The notes under the pieces are model-generated. The model was given only the letters and a program-made list of their open reading frames with translations. It did no database searches and was not told the origin of the DNA. From the NCBI RefSeq assembly GCF_020360975.1, contig NW_025408670.1:744001-808000 (forward strand): DNA of 64,000 nt, given 5' to 3'. Positions 59,202-64,000 of the stretch are shown piece after piece. Both the position numbers and the translations under genes were made by a program. The stretch is from Hirsutella rhossiliensis. Its lineage: Eukaryota; Ascomycota; Sordariomycetes; Hypocreales; Ophiocordycipitaceae. The number at the start of each line of letters is the position of its first letter. The stretch's first letter is position 1.

Positions 59202-59739
59202 TAAGAAGTAATATATTAATACTACTTTTACCTTTAAAGGAACTAAGAATAGAAATAGTATTATACCCTAAGGTAGTATATATAAAGGGAGGAATTAAAG
59301 AGGCTAATAAGCTAAGCTAAATTATTAAGGAAATACTACCGATTTAACTAATAACTAATAAGCTAGTAATATACCTATTAAGGGCTAAACTAAAGAACGT
59401 TATTAAGGAAGAGGATCTTCTACTTAATTAAGAGTTATATATTTTTAATATAATAAGCTAGGATACCTATTTATAGAATATACTAATTCTATAAAAGTAA
59501 AAACCTTAGTAAAGACTCTTAGACTTAATACTATAAAATAAGGAAAAGGTAAGATATTAAAGTAAACGCTTTTCCTTTAATAAACTTAATACTTATAAGA
59601 TAGTTACTTAAAACTCTTATAATAATATTAAAGCGAAACCTTATTAAAGTCCTTATATACTTAGATACTTATAGTACTATTAACCTTATAAATATATACT
59701 TTACTTAATAGTAAGGATTACTATAAATAGCGCTATTAT
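59202..59739 (+). pseudogene. Family A copy 2 (A2), right part
   Basis: Matches the reverse complement of about 17,830-18,390 in family A copy 1, directly continuing the piece that ends at 30,173. Similarity stops near 59,739, before RT, so A2 is truncated on both sides. No motif is intact. Confidence 0.8.
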
Positions 59740-60199
59740 TCTTATAAAGAGAGATATAAGAAGTATATAAAAAATATATAAAGGTAAAATTAAAAGTAAG
59801 GGGTTAGATAGGTAGGGCAAAGATATATAATTCTTATAGGGGCAGTAATTATAGTAGGGGAGTAATTATTATATTGCCTTAATTCTCCTTCTTTCCTCTA
59901 TCTAACGCCCCTCTTTATACCTATCTAGCATCTTAATTAATAAAGAAGATCCTGCTTAAAGAAGCTACTAATATCCTTTTAACTACCGAGCTTTTTACCG
60001 GTTTTTCCCCTCTATTCTAGCCGTTACCGGCATATCCGTCTTATCTCTCGCTACCTCTATAGGAAGCTATCGCCACTTCTACTTCCCCTCTTACCCCTAC
60101 CCTCTTCTCTGCACCTCCTTTTAGCTCCTCCTTCCTTCTTCTATACCGGTGTTTCTTAGCTTCCTAGGTCCCTCTTGCTAAGGGATATCTCCGAGAACT
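59740..60199. other. RIP-like sequence beyond the last repeat; no gene seen
   Basis: CA/TG are scarce up to about 60,100 and become normal from about 60,190. No match to other repeats in the window and no coherent frame. It is either RIP that spread into single-copy flank or an unrecognised repeat fragment. A pyrimidine-rich tract covers about 60,080-60,160. Confidence 0.5.
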
Positions 60200-60756
60200 G
60201 CGATATTAGGCCACGCTTCGCGACAACTACAGTATGCTAATATAACACGAGTGTGTACGTTTCCACATCCTTGCGACGCAGTATCTAACTAATACCGATA
60301 TGCGGATACGACGTCTAGTGTGCCAGTACCTTCCTTCCTGCAATTGATGGGACATATTACTGCCGGCGGCATGCTGATACAAATGGCAACTCTAGCCAGT
60401 AAGCTTCTCATCTTTAGATATAGCCTCGTCCGGTACTAACAGAGCTGGTAATTATAGCACGTAAAGCGAATTGCCACCCCGTTGGTGAAAGATATACTAT
60501 GCTAATATAGCTGGGCGAACCCAGGGGGTAAATTGCGCTCTAGAAGGGGCGTCTGGTCACTAGAGGCATGCTAATGGATTCATTAGACCGGAAGTGGTTA
60601 TTCTGTTGGCTATACAGAGCCTAGTAAATGCTACTGACTGTTTTGACAGAATCGTGAGTTGTTACTCTCTCGGCGGCAGGTCTGACCAAGAAAAGGCTAA
60701 TACAGTTTAGTGTGTAAGATCCTACTGAAAACAGAAACACTGTGATTGGTATACTT
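60200..60756. other. Apparently unique intergenic DNA; no gene seen
   Basis: Balanced composition with normal CA/TG. No frame longer than short chance ORFs. The phrase atgctaatata occurs twice (near 60,234 and 60,497), which may be chance. Confidence 0.5.
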
Positions 60757-60842
60757 AGGCCCTGACTAGCCAGTATCCCAGTCTGACTTAAGGTTTTTAG
60801 TATATTGGGTGGTCAGACTGGGATACTGGCTAGTCAGGGCCT
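60757..60842. repeat. Perfect 31-bp inverted repeat (hairpin)
   Basis: The left arm 60,757-60,787 and right arm 60,812-60,842 are perfect reverse complements, separated by 24 bases. Neighbouring bases do not pair. The arms are GC-balanced. It could be a small foldback element, the end of a MITE, or a structured RNA; no second copy lies in the window. Confidence 0.9.
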
Positions 60843-61356
60843 GGAGATGCCCATGCTTCTCTTGCTTGATAAGGACAGCTCGAGACCCAAGCCCTCGGTG
60901 ACTCGTACTTGTAGCTGTCTGCGGAGGAGCGACGAGGCCAATGATTTCCTCAACGCGAGGGTGAAACCTCGGTCTCTACCTTTTGCACCACCCCCCGCCC
61001 GCCCCCAACTCTCCCTGGTCCAACAGTTTGTCTAGCCCTGACAATAACATGGCTTAGGTAGTACTGAGATATTGCATCTGGGCGCCCGGACTGCATACGT
61101 TCGCCTTGCTGCGACATTGACAGGTTGCAGCCCTTGTTGGTCGTTGCTGCGCCATGTAAGGAGACAACATGCAGCTAAAGAATCAAGGTAGCATTGGAAT
61201 CCTATATCTAAGCGCCTGAGTTCCCCTGCTGCAACATGGACAGTCTACCTGCCGCCGACTCTAGGCAGCAACGTGAGCTGGCTGCCATTCTTTCTCCCAA
61301 CTTTGCCACAAAAATGACGGCAACAGATGATACGATAACAGGATGTGAACTCAATA
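60843..61356. other. Intergenic DNA; no gene supported
   Basis: A short plus-strand frame (60,805-61,035) begins inside the hairpin and has no recognisable feature. The rest has many CTGC-containing triplets and no coherent frame. Possibly the remains of an old gene. Confidence 0.4.
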
Positions 61357-61677
61357 TCACGCAGCGCAGGACGGGGGGCTCGTTTTAGCTAAAGAACACT
61401 CGCTATGTTGGTTTGTAAATGTGGCGCCCGCATGATATGTTGGTCTGTGAATGAAGCGCTCGCATATGCATACCTTGTTGCCGCTCAAGTGAACCTCTTC
61501 TCGATGGCTATGCTGCAGGTTATGCGGCTGCTCGCAGGAATCGTGCCCGTCAAATGACTGGGAAAACATCAGGCATCTACCTATAAAGTCCAAGACCGCC
61601 GCGAGTGGAATACGCATGTAACATCCATCCACCCATACCAGCGGTTTTAAGCTAGTAATAAAACGCACATCGCTCAT
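61357..61677 (-). CDS. Doubtful hypothetical ORF, 106 codons
   Basis: Open from ATG 61,677 to 61,357 without RIP-type damage. The N-terminal half is moderately hydrophobic (ITSLKPLVWVD, then AAVLDFIGRCLMF). The C-terminal half is rich in His and Cys without a regular metal-binding spacing. It diverges from the small frame at 61,694, with only 16 bases between their starts. No family recognised; it may be chance. Confidence 0.2.
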   Translation of the reverse strand: MSDVRFITSLKPLVWVDGCYMRIPLAAVLDFIGRCLMFSQSFDGHDSCEQPHNLQHSHREEVHLSGNKVCICERFIHRPTYHAGATFTNQHSECSLAKTSPPSCAA

Positions 61678-61693
61678 AATATTGCTATATAAA

Positions 61694-61918
61694 ATGGCAG
61701 GTACCGGAAACGACGATTAGGGCTACCGCTCCTCGGCCGAGTATACTGTCATTGTAGAGGATGCGGGCTATGGTATGAAGGGCAATGTTAAGGATTTGGC
61801 AGCCGCACTTTCATCTGGTGAAAGTGCCCGCGTCAAGCGTGGCATAGTAATAAATGACAACGGGCAAGGGGGGGAGAAGAATCAGGATCAGCAGGCAAAG
61901 GAAACCACAAAGCGATAA
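61694..61918 (+). pseudogene. Small ORF with a premature stop, unknown function
   Basis: ATG at 61,694 follows a TATA-like stretch (ctatataaaatgg). Codon 9 is TAG (61,718-61,720), after which the frame stays open to TAA at 61,916-61,918, 75 codons in all. The product would be Gly/Asp-rich near the start (EYTVIVEDAGYGMKGNVKD), then have a short helix and a Gln/Lys-rich end. The composed look of the frame after the stop suggests a former gene or one whose start lies after codon 9. No family recognised. Confidence 0.3.
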
Positions 61919-62036
61919 AAGATAGACATATGGGACTCAGGAACGCCACAATTTCGCCAAGGCTATAGTGGGCTCTTCACACCACCAGTCGCTTCCGAAG
62001 AAGTTATCTAAACTGCATTTATCTTCGAATTTTGAT

Positions 62037-63655
62037 TCAACAATCCGTCTTAGCGGACACTGGCTCACTAAACAACCGCCTCAACCGATCGTCATATTCT
62101 TTCTTGTCAACAAGTTTTCTTTGAACAATATCCTTCGAGTTTCGACACCAAAACTCAGATACGGTTCTCTCAGCGTCTGGGCTCAGCGAGCATAGGTGCT
62201 GTCGCAAAAGAACATACATAGCATTCACCGAGGATATACAATGCCAAAACCACGTTCCTTTCGACTCCCACATGTCTTTCATAATCTGTGACACTTGCAT
62301 GTCATGCTCTACCGTAGTCTTCTGCTCGATTTGCTCAAAGATTAAAAGAAATTCGTGGCGTACGTTGTCGAACTTGGCATATTGCTCATATTTAAGTTTA
62401 ATCTCATCGACAGAGAGCCCTGTCAACCAGTATGGAACACGAAGCATCTCGGCGGGAAGGGAGCAGGCCCACTCTAGGTCAATCAAACATGTGATGTTCC
62501 ATTGCTGGTCAACAAGTATGTTGCTTTGGTGTAAGTCGGTGAGCTGGAGTAGAAAGGGACCCTGGCTATATTCCCGTTTGATATAACGGTGGGAGAGCGC
62601 ACGGAGCACTGTCTTGACTGCCATTTGGCTGCGGCAGTCGCTCTCGCTGAAGACGGCATTTGGCTGACTGAGGAAGCGATTATCATGAAAAGTGAGCATT
62701 TCTGATACGAATTTTTCAGAAGAATTATAGGTATCGTTGCTCTGAATCGTTCTCTCCGTGCCGTCATTTTCCAGTATCATCATCGAGCAAGACAAGGCAC
62801 GGTTGGTTAGCGTTATCGTTCCATCATGGTTGAATCGAAAGGACCCAATTCGCGGCTGGGGAATACGCGCAAGAGAAAGCATAATGCGAGAAATGCCGCC
62901 AAATAGTCTTTGTCGTCGATCCGAGTCGTCTATGTGCTCACGCCACGTATTTGATAGCACTTCTCCAGTATCCGGCCCAATGTATTCAAGCAGCATGTAG
63001 GCCGAGTCCAGGCGAAGACTTGTTGGATCATGATGGGTATAGTTGGAGAGCATAGGCCATCGGAGGACTCTGTGGATATAACGGCGAATAGTCTGTGCGA
63101 TGCGGATGTATAATGGGCGATGACTGGAATGCGTATACTAGAGATCCGTCTAGTCAGCTTAGACGGTCGGTCTACGAAGTATGCAGTGCCAAGACAGGTA
63201 CCTACATGGTGGCCGTCTAAGAAGCCAAAGCCAAATAGGTGCGGAATGCGGATATCAGAGCACCTCTCCTGCATCCATACATACGTCGCGACCTCGCAGT
63301 GGAGTTTCTCATTGACGGTGCCGGCATATCTTGATTCAGCAAGCTTATGTGGCATAGGGCAACGAAAGACGAGCTTCCGAGTCACGCCACCAGACTTTAT
63401 TTCCACGGGGATGCAGGCATTGAAGCTGCCTCGCATCCACTCAGGGAAGTAGAGAACGGTACAGCTGTCCTCTGGACCAAGCCCGAGGTGATGTTTCGTC
63501 AGGGCCGCGATTGACCGCCGTTGCATCCAGAGGTCGGCAAATAGATGTTTGGCTGCGGAGACGTAACCCAGTTTGTTGATGATGTTGGATTCTGACTTGC
63601 ATGCCGATTCGTACGTGATTGGATCCCGCCCAAGGAGGTCCAATATGGCCGGCAT
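62037..63655 (-). CDS. APH-family phosphotransferase-like protein, two exons
   Basis: Exons are 63,655-63,206 and 63,137-62,037, joined over a 68-bp intron (gtaggt...ctctag, with ctgac 16 bases before the acceptor). This joins two overlapping frames exactly in phase and gives 516 residues. The kinase-like catalytic loop LTDLHQSNILVD lies at about 349-360 (Asp351, Asn356), and the metal-binding LIDLEW has Asp370. Upstream, LLEYIGPDTG (about 199-208) corresponds to the hinge region. The family is a large fungal group related to aminoglycoside phosphotransferases; substrates are mostly unknown, and drug resistance should not be assumed. The start at 63,655 (caacaccATGcc) was preferred over 63,805, as the first 50 residues look non-conserved. 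Base composition is normal: RIP has not touched it. Confidence 0.85.
63138..63205 (-). other. Spliceosomal intron in the APH-family gene
   Basis: 68 bases, 5' gtaggt, 3' ctctag, branch-site-like ctgac. Removing it joins phase-0 codon ends and continues the protein through a stretch (YTHSSHRPLYIRIAQTIRR) between the two conserved blocks. The size is typical for filamentous fungi. Confidence 0.8.
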
Positions 63656-64000
63656 GGTGTTGGGGGCAAGGCGGGTATCGTGGAGCACGTAGCTTGGCGT
63701 CGAACCGACGGTGGCCCCGAGGTTCGATCTCGAGGATTTCTGCAACAAAAAGGGGCCAAGTGTTTGCAAGTATATCACTCGCAACACATGGTCCGTGCGC
63801 TTCACCTAGCGTTGCATTTCCGCAAGGGCGAGGCGTCCTGTGATCCTCCCTGTGTCTGGCCGTATTGGGCAGGGAACCCGCCTACCAGGCAGTATATCAA
63901 TTTGGCGGCATTCGCATATAAGCTAAAGTATCTCGCGATCATACGCACTCTATAGCCAGACATTTATATAGCTGCATATATCATGCAATTAAATTAAAGA
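63656..64000. other. Upstream region of the APH-family gene
   Basis: 345 bases upstream of the chosen start. On the minus strand there is a TATA-like stretch near 63,962-63,982 (gatatatgcagctatataaat), too far for a certain core promoter. The first part could be 5' UTR or an N-terminal extension, since the frame is open to ATG 63,805. Confidence 0.35.

Noticed and set aside
1..60190. CRISPR array or tandem repeat array
   Set aside because: The repeats are pairs of LTRs and element copies; there are no regularly spaced short repeats.
60805..61035. 76-codon plus-strand ORF starting in the 31-bp hairpin
   Set aside because: No recognisable feature, start inside an inverted repeat, Pro-rich end; probably chance.
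62272..62586. 104-codon plus-strand ORF
   Set aside because: Shadow of exon 2 of the phosphotransferase-like gene.
62930..63053. Reading 62,930-63,805 and 62,037-63,053 as two overlapping genes or a frameshifted gene
   Set aside because: A 68-bp intron with proper ends and branch site joins them in phase and restores a continuous protein.
62037..63655. Calling the gene an antibiotic-resistance enzyme
   Set aside because: Only the general APH/kinase-like fold is supported; fungal members of this group have mostly unknown substrates.

Overview
The window looks like a filamentous ascomycete (Pezizomycotina) chromosome. Bases 1 to about 60,190 are a stack of nested, repeat-induced-point-mutation (RIP) damaged LTR retrotransposons. 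The last ~3.8 kb is ordinary sequence with one intron-containing gene. RIP is the dominant feature: CpA and TpG are almost gone (the first 207 bases contain none). Old reading frames are full of TAA/TAG where CAA/CAG is expected, Cys and His become Tyr, and catalytic Asp becomes Asn. No bacterial features, tRNA, rRNA or CRISPR array were seen.

Left block (1-24,560). A decayed gag-like frame (690-3,945, resuming 19,613-20,150) is followed by a decayed Gypsy pol (about 20,850-24,060). It is interrupted by Gypsy family A (3,946-19,607, minus strand, 257-bp LTRs, target duplication ataac). A is itself interrupted by Gypsy family B (7,192-15,040, plus strand, 449-bp LTRs, target duplication cttag), a chromodomain-bearing element. 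Between its integrase and 3' LTR, A carries an extra frame on the opposite strand.

Middle block (24,560-30,173). Two long decayed frames of unknown function (about 24,850-25,870 and 26,380-28,750) are followed by a truncated 3' end of Gypsy family R and by the gag of a second copy of family A (A2).

Right stack (30,157-59,218) is five levels deep. A2 is split by a 2.47-kb segment of unknown nature (segment H) flanked by a 17-bp duplication. H is split by a full-length family R Gypsy (R-2, 32,145-58,695). R-2 is split in its pol by an inverted copy of the same family (R-1, 36,236-43,888) and in its 3' LTR by a RIP-damaged Copia (Copia-2, 46,655-58,589). Copia-2 is split by a young, non-RIPped Copia (Copia-3, 48,951-55,109, minus strand). 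R-1 also holds a 683-bp insertion with an 8-bp duplication. With insertions removed, R-1 and R-2 come to 6,962 and 6,953 bp, which supports the reconstruction. Both R copies carry a frame-conserved ~300-codon antisense ORF next to the 3' LTR.

Right flank (59,740-64,000). RIP-type composition continues about 450 bp past the last recognised repeat and ends near 60,190. Beyond lie apparently unique DNA with a perfect 31-bp hairpin (60,757-60,842), two doubtful small frames, and a two-exon gene on the minus strand (62,037-63,655) for a 516-residue APH-family phosphotransferase-like protein.

The elements do not form a pathway. They record successive insertions: A2, then H, R-2, R-1 and Copia-2, and finally Copia-3, which arrived after RIP stopped acting here. 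I found no convincing new defence or biosynthetic system. The most unusual items are the antisense ORFs in two Gypsy families, segment H, a probable self-priming signal in all three Gypsy families, and the GpCpA context of surviving CpA sites.
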